The notes under the pieces are model-generated. The model was not told the origin of the DNA. It saw nothing but the letters and a program-made list of their open reading frames with translations, and did not search any database. Positions 1-6,738 of a stretch of DNA of 9,741 bases are shown in pieces (the first letter of the stretch is position 1; every line of letters begins with the position of its first letter). The position numbers were made by a program, and so were the translations under genes. The DNA comes from an uncultured Saprospiraceae bacterium (GTDB taxonomy: Bacteria > Bacteroidota > Bacteroidia > Chitinophagales > Saprospiraceae), in contig CALLAG010000235.1 of assembly GCA_938002705.1 (NCBI GenBank), positions 1-9,741 on the forward strand, written 5' to 3'.

Positions 1-768
1 ATCATAAGCAATCCTGCATTCAAGCCCTATCATGCATTCGCAAGAAGATTAGGCGCTAAGATTATAGACATCCCACTTACAGGAGAATGCTATGATCTCG
101 ATGTAGAGGGCATCCTATCTGCCATCACCGATGAGACAAGATTAATATTCTTAACCAATCCCAACAACCCTACAGGTACACACATACCGAAAGACCAACT
201 GGATGCATTAATCAATAACGTACCTGACCATGTCGTTATCGTATTCGATGAGGTGTACTATCAATTTGCTGATGCTGAGGACTACACTACTGCACTACCC
301 TATGTGGATGAAGGCAAAAACATCATAGGTGTCAACAGTTTCTCAAAAGCCTACGGTCTTGCGGGACTTAGAATGGGCTATGCATATAGTACAGAGAAGA
401 TAGCTCGCTATATAGCACAACTCGACATTCCATTTAAGTTAAATAAATTAGGAATGGTCGGTGCTATCGCAGCACTATCTGACACTGAACATATAAGAAA
501 AACTGTAGAACTCATACATACAGAAAAGGAATACCTCTACGAACAATTAGAAGCACTCGACATAGAATTCTGGGACACACAAGCTAACTTCATTACTATA
601 AAACCTGAGATGGTAGATACAGAATTCGAAGAAGCGATGGTCATGGAAGGTGTTATGGTGAGACCTGTCAAAAATTTTGGTCAGCCAGATTGTATCAGAG
701 TAACAATAGGAGATAGAGAAGCCAACGAAGCATATATATCAGCACTTAAAAAAGTATTAAACAAATAA
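1..768 (+). CDS. HisC-like PLP-dependent aminotransferase (5' end missing)
   Basis: The reading frame is open from the first base, so the N-terminus lies outside the window; 255 residues are visible. It is a fold-type I, class I/II aminotransferase, a family that moves an amino group between an amino acid and a 2-oxo acid using pyridoxal phosphate. Visible landmarks, numbered from the window start, are NPNNPTGT (residues 53-60), the DEVYY segment whose Asp83 should contact the pyridine nitrogen, SFSKAYGLAGLR with Lys116 as the expected Schiff-base lysine, and VRPVKNFG...IRVTIG near the end, where the Arg of IRVTIG normally binds the substrate carboxylate. The order and spacing resemble histidinol-phosphate aminotransferase, but no other his gene is present, so the substrate is open. 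The stop is 2 bases before the next gene, implying co-transcription with the TPP enzyme. Family call is firm; substrate is not. Confidence 0.9.
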   Translation: MISNPAFKPYHAFARRLGAKIIDIPLTGECYDLDVEGILSAITDETRLIFLTNPNNPTGTHIPKDQLDALINNVPDHVVIVFDEVYYQFADAEDYTTALPYVDEGKNIIGVNSFSKAYGLAGLRMGYAYSTEKIARYIAQLDIPFKLNKLGMVGAIAALSDTEHIRKTVELIHTEKEYLYEQLEALDIEFWDTQANFITIKPEMVDTEFEEAMVMEGVMVRPVKNFGQPDCIRVTIGDREANEAYISALKKVLNK

Positions 769-770
769 AA

Positions 771-2396
771 ATGTCAGAACTAACAGGAGGACAAGCAGCA
801 GTAAGAGCATTGATAAAATCTGGCATCAAGCAAGTCTATGGATTGCCCGGCGTACAGAACGACTGGCTATACAATGCATTATATGATTATAGAGATGAGA
901 TCAAAGTCATACATACACGTCACGAACAAGGCGCTGGCTACATGGCCTTAGGGCACTATCTCGCTACTGGCGAGCAATCTGTATATAACATCGTACCGGG
1001 ACCAGGGTTCCTTAACAGTACAGGAGCACTCTGCACAGCCTATGGGCTCAATGCTAAGGTACTTTGCCTCGTAGGGCAAATACCTAAGAAAGTACAAGGC
1101 AAAAACTTAGGTGTACTGCATGAGATTCCTGATCAGATGGGCATCATGGAAAAACTCACCAAGTGGAGCACTAAGGTAGACTCACCAAGCGAAGCCCCAA
1201 ATAAGATAGCGGAAGCATTCTCACAATTACAATCAGGAAGACCAAGACCTGTCGGCGTAGAGATTCCTATGGATGTACTATCTGCAACTGAAGAAGTTTC
1301 TTTCGATGGATTCGGCACAGCACCTCAGGTAGATGAGATAGATGAAGCTGCCTTAGCTGATGCTGTAGAGCTCATTAAGAATGCTAAGAATCCTCTCGTC
1401 TTCGTAGCTGGTGGTGCTATGCATGCTTCTCCAGAAGTCATAGAATTCGTAGAGCACTTACAGTCTCCGGTATTCGCTTACAGGACTGGTAAGGGCATCG
1501 TGCCGAGCTCTCACTATCTTAGCTACCCAGTACCAGCGGCTCATTCTCTATGGGCAGATTGTGACTTATGTATCGCTATAGGATCACACGCCAGAATGCC
1601 ATTATTGAAGTGGGGACAAGATGAGAAACTAAAATTCTTAAGTATCAATATCGATAAAGGTGCACATCACAATATGCGTCAAGCAGATGTCGCTATCACC
1701 GCAGACTCTAAAGCAGCGCTTACCGAACTCAATAACAAGATAAAAGAAGCATTCGATCCAAGACCAAGCATAGAATCTGACATGGTTGCATTTGACAAAG
1801 CTTGGAAAGAGCAGACAGCATATCTCGAGCCGCAGACAGCTTACCTCAAATTAATCAGAGAAGAGCTACCTGCTGACGGTATATTCGTAGACGAACTGAC
1901 ACAAGTAGGATTTGCCAGTCGTATTGTCTGGGATACAGATCAGCCACGGACATATCTATGTACAGGACATATGGGAACTTTAGGATGGGGATTCCAGACA
2001 GCATTAGGCGCTAAGGCTGCTTGCCCCGACAAGACAGTAATTTCTGTCGCTGGTGATGGAGGATTTATGTTTGGCGTACAGGAACTGGCTACTGCTGTCA
2101 AGCACAAATTAGGTGTCATCGTATTATTGTTCAATAATAATCTCTATGGTAATGTCAGAAGTATGCAAGAGAATCTCTACGATAATAGAGTCATAGCGAC
2201 TGACTTACACAATCCTGATTTTGTCAAGATGGCTCACTCATTCGGTGCACACAGTACACGAGCACATGACATGGATGAATTAAGAAAAGCGATAAGAGAA
2301 GCTAAGGACCAAGAACTTCCTACAGTAATAGAAATACCTGTCGGTAATGATTGGCCGAGTACTAATAGATTTAAGGCACTTCCTAAGGTTAGATAA
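771..2396 (+). CDS. Thiamine-diphosphate-dependent enzyme, IlvB/acetolactate synthase-like, substrate unknown
   Basis: This 541-residue protein has the three-domain layout of the acetolactate synthase/pyruvate decarboxylase superfamily and about its usual length. The N-terminal pyrimidine-binding domain (about 1-170) carries RHEQGAGYMA with Glu52 as the expected cofactor-activating glutamate, and the loop PGPGFLNSTGAL. A central Rossmann-like domain spans roughly 190-330. The C-terminal pyrophosphate domain holds the Mg2+/TPP motif from GDGG (429-431) to the NNN at 455-457. The N-terminal half, with YGLPGVQND, LVGQIP and HEIPDQM, resembles an uncharacterised IlvB-like group annotated as possible carboligase or decarboxylase rather than true IlvB, which has GPGATN at the loop. 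No regulatory subunit gene (ilvN/ilvH) follows. The ATG is 2 bases after the aminotransferase stop, suggesting a linked pathway that makes or uses a 2-oxo acid. Fold and cofactor are secure; reaction is unknown. Confidence 0.88.
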   Translation: MSELTGGQAAVRALIKSGIKQVYGLPGVQNDWLYNALYDYRDEIKVIHTRHEQGAGYMALGHYLATGEQSVYNIVPGPGFLNSTGALCTAYGLNAKVLCLVGQIPKKVQGKNLGVLHEIPDQMGIMEKLTKWSTKVDSPSEAPNKIAEAFSQLQSGRPRPVGVEIPMDVLSATEEVSFDGFGTAPQVDEIDEAALADAVELIKNAKNPLVFVAGGAMHASPEVIEFVEHLQSPVFAYRTGKGIVPSSHYLSYPVPAAHSLWADCDLCIAIGSHARMPLLKWGQDEKLKFLSINIDKGAHHNMRQADVAITADSKAALTELNNKIKEAFDPRPSIESDMVAFDKAWKEQTAYLEPQTAYLKLIREELPADGIFVDELTQVGFASRIVWDTDQPRTYLCTGHMGTLGWGFQTALGAKAACPDKTVISVAGDGGFMFGVQELATAVKHKLGVIVLLFNNNLYGNVRSMQENLYDNRVIATDLHNPDFVKMAHSFGAHSTRAHDMDELRKAIREAKDQELPTVIEIPVGNDWPSTNRFKALPKVR

Positions 2397-2400
2397 CTTA

Positions 2401-2488
2401 ATGGATTAAAGGGTTAAGGGAATAAAGGCGTAAGGGGATAAGGGATTAAAGGTGTAAGGGTTCAAAGGAATAAAGGTGTAAGGTATGA
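2401..2488 (+). repeat. Degenerate 8-bp tandem repeat, consensus ARGGNNTA, 10-11 units
   Basis: Beginning 4 bases after the TPP-enzyme stop, the sequence divides into consecutive octamers without a gap: ATGGATTA, AAGGGTTA, AGGGAATA, AAGGCGTA, AGGGGATA, AGGGATTA, AAGGTGTA, AGGGTTCA, AAGGAATA, AAGGTGTA and a decayed AGGTATGA. The A, GG and TA positions are kept while the two middle bases vary. Almost every unit junction creates a TAA on the plus strand and the period is not a multiple of three, so plus-strand translation is blocked in all frames and the tract cannot be coding in that direction. The plus strand is G-rich and nearly C-free, with five GGG/GGGG tracts. Confidence 0.9.
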
Positions 2489-2500
2489 ACGTTATATCAG

Positions 2501-2515
2501 TATGCGGTATGCGGT
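2501..2515. repeat. Short direct repeat TATGCGG x2
   Basis: Two adjacent copies of TATGCGG (2501-2507 and 2508-2514) lie between the two octamer clusters. They are not part of the ARGGNNTA series and could be a small local duplication or a binding site. Confidence 0.5.
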
Positions 2516-2524
2516 CTATTGTAG

Positions 2525-2555
2525 AAGTAATAAGGGGTTAAGGGAATAAGGATTA
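2525..2555 (+). repeat. Second, shorter cluster of ARGGNNTA octamers
   Basis: AAGTAATA (one mismatch), AGGGGTTA, AGGGAATA and a 7-base AGGATTA follow each other in register. AGGGAATA also occurs in the main cluster. The register is shifted by four bases relative to the first cluster, so the intervening 36 bases are an insertion, a deletion or an eroded stretch of the same array. The cluster ends about 28 bases before the phosphoesterase ATG, so it lies in that gene's leader or promoter region. Confidence 0.75.
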
Positions 2556-2583
2556 ATAATATTATCAATAAAGTACTAACTAT

Positions 2584-3174
2584 ATGCTTGTAGCTGTCAT
2601 ATCAGATATACATGAAAATTTTCATAATCTCATCTTAAGTCTTGAGGATATGAATGCTAAGGGTATCGAAAAAATACTATGCCTCGGTGATCTTATGAAT
2701 GCTGGTATTGCTAAGATACTTGCTGCTCAAGAGATACCTACTTATATGATATGGGGCAATAATGATGGTGAGAAAGTAGATATCATGCGAGCTTCATATC
2801 GTGAGGACAGTAACTTAGAAGTCAGCTTAAATACTTATGACTTTCTGGAGATAGAAGATAGACTCATATTCATCAGTCACTATAATGATCTTGCGGCTCC
2901 TATGGCACAGTCAGGATTATATGATGCTGTATTTTATGGCCACAACCATTTACAAAAAAAGGAAACTGTCAACGACACATTAATGGTCAATCCTGGTGAA
3001 CTGTGTGCACAGAAGACAGGCGTCTGTACTTATGCCGTCTATAATACTGAGACCAATGATGCTGAGATCATAACTATAGAGAACAGCATCTCACTCAAGT
3101 CCGATTATGTCAAAGCGTACCTCGATAAGCATGAAGATAAATTACAATTCAGATCCAAAGAATCATTCCAATAG
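2584..3174 (+). CDS. Calcineurin-like metallophosphoesterase of the YfcE/MJ0936 type
   Basis: This 196-residue protein has all five signature blocks of small single-domain metallophosphoesterases: SDIH (Asp8, His10), GD (Asp36), GNND (Asn59 as ligand), a lone His99 in FISHYN, and GHNH (His120, His122). Together these would bind two divalent metals. Family members hydrolyse phosphodiesters or phosphomonoesters, and the natural substrate is often unknown. The core domain ends near residue 166; the last 30 residues are charged and probably helical. No signal peptide or membrane segment is seen, so it is cytoplasmic. The ATG is chosen because the SDIH strand starts at residue 4, as is usual for the family. 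No Shine-Dalgarno sequence is visible. The next gene starts 9 bases after the stop, so the two are probably one transcript. Confidence 0.9.
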   Translation: MLVAVISDIHENFHNLILSLEDMNAKGIEKILCLGDLMNAGIAKILAAQEIPTYMIWGNNDGEKVDIMRASYREDSNLEVSLNTYDFLEIEDRLIFISHYNDLAAPMAQSGLYDAVFYGHNHLQKKETVNDTLMVNPGELCAQKTGVCTYAVYNTETNDAEIITIENSISLKSDYVKAYLDKHEDKLQFRSKESFQ

Positions 3175-3183
3175 TCAGCACAC

Positions 3184-4038
3184 ATGTCATTCTTAAATAT
3201 CATACCCGATACAAGTCCTATACACACAGAACTCCTTAAACTGACAGAGGCCAAGGTGGTTATATTCTCAGGTCTACCCGGCGTAGGCAAAAGCCTATAT
3301 ATCAATGCCTTCAGAGCAATAGCTCAGGACAAAGGCAAAGACATAGATATCATACAATGGGATGTCGCTCGTAAAGCATTCGAGACAGAATATATCAGTG
3401 CCTATTATCCTATGGGTGACGGGACCGTACATAATGGACTTAAGCTTATCGCTGGATTATGGCTGATGGATGTTGTAAGAGAATGGATCGACTTCAACAA
3501 GAAAAGTGACAACATCTTACTCATAGAAGCACCACTTGTCGGCAATCGCTTCATAGAGTTGATGCAAGAACAGCTAGATGATAACTTAGAGGCATTTCTA
3601 TCATCAGAACTATGTCAGGTTGTCGTACCTATCCCGAGTATAAAAGTAAGAAAAGCTATAGAAGCCGAACGAGAAAGACAAGTCTCAGAAGATGCTAAAG
3701 TATGGTCAGGCGCTAAGCCATCAGTGATGCTTATGCTATGGAAAGATACTTGTGTCATCGCAAATGAATTCGGAAAAAAAATAGATGTCTCAGGACAACC
3801 TCCATATGACCCTGAAATCTATAATTATGTATACAGTAAGATCTTAAAACATAGGAACTTTGTACCCCTCCATATCGACGAGATATTCGATGTACCAGAG
3901 ATGGAAGAAGATGGATTACATGATCATCAATCCATGCATGCAGATACTACGACTGCTGATGCCTACGGTAAGAAAATCATAGACAAGTACAATGACTATC
4001 ACATCAACGAATTAGTGGAGAGCTGGTACCATACATAG
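3184..4038 (+). CDS. P-loop NTPase, kinase-like, unassigned family
   Basis: I do not recognise a named family for this 284-residue protein. A clear Walker A motif, GLPGVGKS (residues 30-37), follows a hydrophobic strand (VVIFSG). After the next strand comes QWDVAR, giving Asp60-x-x-Arg63, in the place where polynucleotide-kinase-like and zeta-like P-loop kinases carry a catalytic Asp and a phosphate-binding Arg. A second core strand, ILLIEAPLVGN (111-121), has Glu115 at a Walker B-like position. EAERERQ (160-166) offers arginines for a lid. The C-terminal third (about 205-284) has no recognisable domain and includes a His/Asp-rich piece, LHDHQSMH (245-252). No signal peptide or membrane span is present. 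It lies 9 bases after the phosphoesterase, which suggests linked roles in phosphate transfer and removal. A kinase is the best guess; the substrate is unknown and a non-kinase NTPase is possible. Confidence 0.8.
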   Translation: MSFLNIIPDTSPIHTELLKLTEAKVVIFSGLPGVGKSLYINAFRAIAQDKGKDIDIIQWDVARKAFETEYISAYYPMGDGTVHNGLKLIAGLWLMDVVREWIDFNKKSDNILLIEAPLVGNRFIELMQEQLDDNLEAFLSSELCQVVVPIPSIKVRKAIEAERERQVSEDAKVWSGAKPSVMLMLWKDTCVIANEFGKKIDVSGQPPYDPEIYNYVYSKILKHRNFVPLHIDEIFDVPEMEEDGLHDHQSMHADTTTADAYGKKIIDKYNDYHINELVESWYHT

Positions 4039-4147
4039 TAGTGGGTATTATACAAATTAACCTAGAAAAATGCGGTAATGCGCATTATTATTTATTCCAT
4101 ATCTGCGTTAGAAAGCACCGCCATATCTAAGGCTATGTCTACGCCTG

Positions 4148-4173
4148 CCTACCAATAGGTAGGTTTTCTGTCT
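4148..4173 (+). terminator. Probable intrinsic terminator of the phosphoesterase/P-loop operon
   Basis: A perfect 6-bp stem CCTACC (4148-4153) and GGTAGG (4158-4163) encloses the tetraloop AATA and is followed directly by TTTTCTGTCTT. It lies about 110 bases after the P-loop gene stop, in the convergent gap before the histidine kinase. Stem and U-rich tail point to plus-strand transcripts; there is no T tract on the other side. Confidence 0.6.
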
Positions 4174-4179
4174 TGATCT

Positions 4180-4244
4180 AAAAAAAAATATATGAGCGAT
4201 CTTATCTGCCCTTCTATTAGTCAAATTGTAATAGGTGTAAGATC
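4180..4244 (-). terminator. Possible terminator of the histidine kinase gene
   Basis: Read on the minus strand just past the kinase stop, TAAGATC and GATCTTA (plus-strand 4198-4204 and 4238-4244) form a 7-bp inverted repeat with a long loop of 33 bases, and nine T residues (plus-strand A run 4180-4188) follow 9 bases later. The loop length and the gap before the T tract make it weaker than a standard terminator. Confidence 0.3.
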
Positions 4245-6287
4245 TTAGGCTTTAAGCCTTATCCTAAAAGTAGTACCTGAATTTATATCAGAATATAATA
4301 GGGATATATCACCACCTAATTTCTGGGCGAGCTTCTGAGCTGTACTGAGACCTAAGCCGGACCCCGTGTAATCTAATCTATTATTCAATCTTTTGAACAT
4401 ACTGAATATCTGATCATGATACTTAGAGTCGATACCTATACCGTTATCCTTGATATCAAAAATATAGAAATCGTTTTGCTTGCTATAATCAACCTTTATT
4501 TTGACAGACTCATTAGTATTATATTTCACAGCGTTATCTAACACTATCGTAAATAGATTAGTGACAGTCTTAGCAGCACATGAGATAGTCTCATCTGTAT
4601 TATTTCTTATTTCAATTTTCTTATTCGGAAACTGTGCCTGCAGATCAGTAGTGATACCATCAAAAAGTGTAGGTATATCAACTTCTGTTCTTACTTCTTC
4701 TGAAATTAAATCAGCTTCTCTGTATAGGCGTACATCTTCGATTAATTGACTAAGTTGCTCACCACTCTTTGTTACATAACTAAGATACTCTCTCACTTTG
4801 TCATGATCACTGAGATCTCGACTTGCTAGCTGACTGAAACTAATAATACTTCGCAGAGGCTCTATTAAGTCATGAGACAATATTCTATTAAACTCGTCAA
4901 GTTCTTCAATAGAATTATTAAGTAACTCATTAGATTCCTTGAGCTTATCTGTACGCTTGGCAACTTGATCTTCTAACTTTTTGCTATATCGCTGCTTCTG
5001 CAGGTACGCTGCTACAAGGAAACTTAATAGAAGAAAAAATAATGCAAGCGACAAGTACAAAACTTTTTTTTCTGTTTTATTCTGATTTAACTCTGCAGCA
5101 AGCATTTTATTTTCTATCTCTTTCTGTTCAGAATTATATTTGATTTTCAAATATTCAGTCTGCTGTCTTTTGTCGTCTTCTTCCTTTTTAATTAAGATTG
5201 TATTGTATTCTGCAAAGTAACCATATGCAGATTCATAATCCTGCATGTCTTTGCAGGTCTGATGCATATTATCATAAGTCTCTAACATACTATCTAGATC
5301 CAAAGTATCTATATCATTGAGAATTTCCTTAAACACAGAAAGGGCACTGCTATGCATTTGCTTTGCCCTATAAAGCATTGCAAGTAGCCGGTTTGCGTTG
5401 ATAATATTATTCGTATCTAATCGTCCTGTATTAGCAGCTTCTAATTTTCGGTATATAGATTCTGCTGCTGCTATATCTTTCATCCCAAGAAACACAATAC
5501 CCTTTACCATCAGTACATCTGACAATAAGATATCCAAATCATTCTTTTCCGCAATATCTTGGGCAGTCTGTAGGACAGCTAATGCTTTATCAAATTCCTC
5601 ACTTTGAAGATAGGATTCTGCCAGCTCTATATTAGTCAAAGCAATAGTCGTAGGTCTGACAACAAACACTTTGTCATATTCCAGAATCTGCTTATAACAA
5701 TTGATTGATTCCATATACTCACCAGCATCACTATATAGTTGTCCTAAGGAATACAAGTTACTAATGATCGTTGTGGTGTCTTTCTGGGCTTTTCCAATCT
5801 CTATTTCTTCATAGAATGACTTCTGAGCAGCTTCCGTATCCCCGATCGACATATAAGTAAAACTCCTGAGGTACCTAAATCTACCACGCATATCTTCTGA
5901 GATATTTTCACTATGTAGCATGACCTCATTCTCAGTGATCAACTGGTAGGCACCCAGAGATTCATTGATATTAAACTTATGATAGATTTCTTGGATTACG
6001 TAATAAAATAGAATAGAATCACTTAGCGCTGTGCCTTGATCTATAATTTTTCTACATTCATCAATGCCATAAGTAGTTATATTTAGATCACGGTACAGGT
6101 ACTTATCTATAGTATCCAGATACATTGCGAATTTTTCTTGATCAGTAGTTTCAGCGGTAAAGCTTTCCTCAAATGTAATTGGTACTTGAGACACTCCATA
6201 ATGGGATAGTGATATTAAATATAGGAAGCTCAATAGCTTAGCGGCATAGCTTATATATACATAATTTGACCCAATCAATTCTTTCAT
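4245..6287 (-). CDS. TPR-containing sensor histidine kinase with one central membrane span
   Basis: The 680-residue protein starts with a hydrophobic stretch (about 15-34) that should act as signal peptide or anchor. An extracytoplasmic region of TPR-like helix pairs follows, clearest at 176-205, 213-247, 256-285, 295-327 and 336-364. A coiled-coil-like charged segment (365-405) leads to one strong membrane helix (about 408-428), then a second coiled coil and the kinase core. LSHDLIEPLRS places the phospho-accepting His at 472. The ATPase domain shows the N box around Asn585 (DNAVKYN), the G1 box DNGIGID (614-620), the F box FSMFKRL and the G2 box GSGLGLS (642-648). All catalytic boxes look intact. 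No receiver domain is fused and no response regulator lies next to it, so its partner is elsewhere. The TPR region probably senses a protein or envelope signal. It faces the P-loop gene tail to tail. Confidence 0.95.
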   Translation of the reverse strand: MKELIGSNYVYISYAAKLLSFLYLISLSHYGVSQVPITFEESFTAETTDQEKFAMYLDTIDKYLYRDLNITTYGIDECRKIIDQGTALSDSILFYYVIQEIYHKFNINESLGAYQLITENEVMLHSENISEDMRGRFRYLRSFTYMSIGDTEAAQKSFYEEIEIGKAQKDTTTIISNLYSLGQLYSDAGEYMESINCYKQILEYDKVFVVRPTTIALTNIELAESYLQSEEFDKALAVLQTAQDIAEKNDLDILLSDVLMVKGIVFLGMKDIAAAESIYRKLEAANTGRLDTNNIINANRLLAMLYRAKQMHSSALSVFKEILNDIDTLDLDSMLETYDNMHQTCKDMQDYESAYGYFAEYNTILIKKEEDDKRQQTEYLKIKYNSEQKEIENKMLAAELNQNKTEKKVLYLSLALFFLLLSFLVAAYLQKQRYSKKLEDQVAKRTDKLKESNELLNNSIEELDEFNRILSHDLIEPLRSIISFSQLASRDLSDHDKVREYLSYVTKSGEQLSQLIEDVRLYREADLISEEVRTEVDIPTLFDGITTDLQAQFPNKKIEIRNNTDETISCAAKTVTNLFTIVLDNAVKYNTNESVKIKVDYSKQNDFYIFDIKDNGIGIDSKYHDQIFSMFKRLNNRLDYTGSGLGLSTAQKLAQKLGGDISLLYSDINSGTTFRIRLKA

Positions 6288-6300
6288 AAACTCTATCTAA

Positions 6301-6332
6301 CAAATAGTAGTAAGAATATATCATAAAGCAAG
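6301..6332 (-). promoter_or_regulatory. Candidate promoter of the histidine kinase gene
   Basis: On the minus strand, TTG (plus-strand CAA at 6329-6331) is followed after 19 bases by TACTATTTG (plus-strand 6301-6309), 13 bases before the ATG. This approximates the known Bacteroidota pattern TTTG-N19-TAnnTTTG, but the downstream box has one extra base between TA and TTTG. This is sequence resemblance only. Confidence 0.35.
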
Positions 6333-6653
6333 TATTAAACCTAATTAAGGTATTCCGTAGGTTTATAGAGTAAATGTCGTGCTCTTCACATTTAATTTAT
6401 GCTACTTATTCTATTATCAGACTCAGAATAGTCAGATGAAAATAATCAGATGAATCTAAGGTGATACTTTCATTTACAATATAATATTTATGGTAGCCTA
6501 TAATATCCCATCGAAAATCATATTTTTTTTTCAATCTACATGGAGTATTATAATAGGACTTCTGTTTCCTACGATGGTGAAGGTTGAGAGATGGAATTTT
6601 TGTAATGCTCTTATATGACTATAGGGCATAAATACTGTGGCGTCAAGTTTTTT

Positions 6654-6675
6654 TATAAAAATTGATGTTAATCAA
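6654..6675 (-). terminator. Weak candidate terminator of the lipoprotein gene
   Basis: On the minus strand TTGAT-TAAC-ATCAA is followed by TTTTT and AT (plus-strand stem arms 6662-6666 and 6671-6675). The stem is only 5 bp and mostly A/T, and it lies some 65 bases past the lipoprotein stop, so confidence is low. Confidence 0.3.
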
Positions 6676-6738
6676 AATCCGATCGTTACATAAAATCATT
6701 CTCAATAAAGAAGATGAGTGGGCCTTAGAATAGCCGGA

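Larger units (their letters stand above)
6288..6738. other. Intergenic stretch of about 450 bases without a convincing gene
   Basis: This very AT-rich stretch lies upstream of the histidine kinase and downstream of the lipoprotein. Stop codons are frequent on both strands. It contains a 9-base direct repeat TCAGATGAA at 6432-6440 and 6446-6454 (14-base period), a run of nine T at 6523-6531, and near the lipoprotein end a weak minus-strand terminator. The rest shows no structure I can interpret; an unrecognised small RNA or a decayed gene cannot be excluded. Confidence 0.6.

Noticed and set aside
1..768. Assigning the partial aminotransferase as hisC.
   Set aside because: Sequence motifs are HisC-like, but the N-terminus is missing and the neighbour is a TPP enzyme rather than a histidine gene, so a specific symbol is not justified.
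2405..2484. Minus-strand frame across the octamer array that would encode an 8-residue repeat (PYTFIPLN, PYTFNPLS, PYAFIPLT).
   Set aside because: The peptide repeat is an automatic result of an 8-bp period read in triplets; the frame stops inside the array and has no plausible start codon.
2401..2555. CRISPR or telomere-like array.
   Set aside because: Units are 8 bp with no unique spacers, so it is not CRISPR; the TTAGGG-like look comes from the octamer, is imperfect, and the array is internal.
6523..6531. Run of nine T on the plus strand as a terminator tail.
   Set aside because: No hairpin precedes it and no plus-strand gene lies upstream to be terminated.
6490..6618. Open frame of 42 codons on the plus strand beginning MVAYNIPSK with a hydrophobic centre.
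   Set aside because: It has no recognisable start context, uses runs of TTT and ATA that simply reflect AT-rich non-coding DNA, and resembles nothing known; chance is the simpler explanation.
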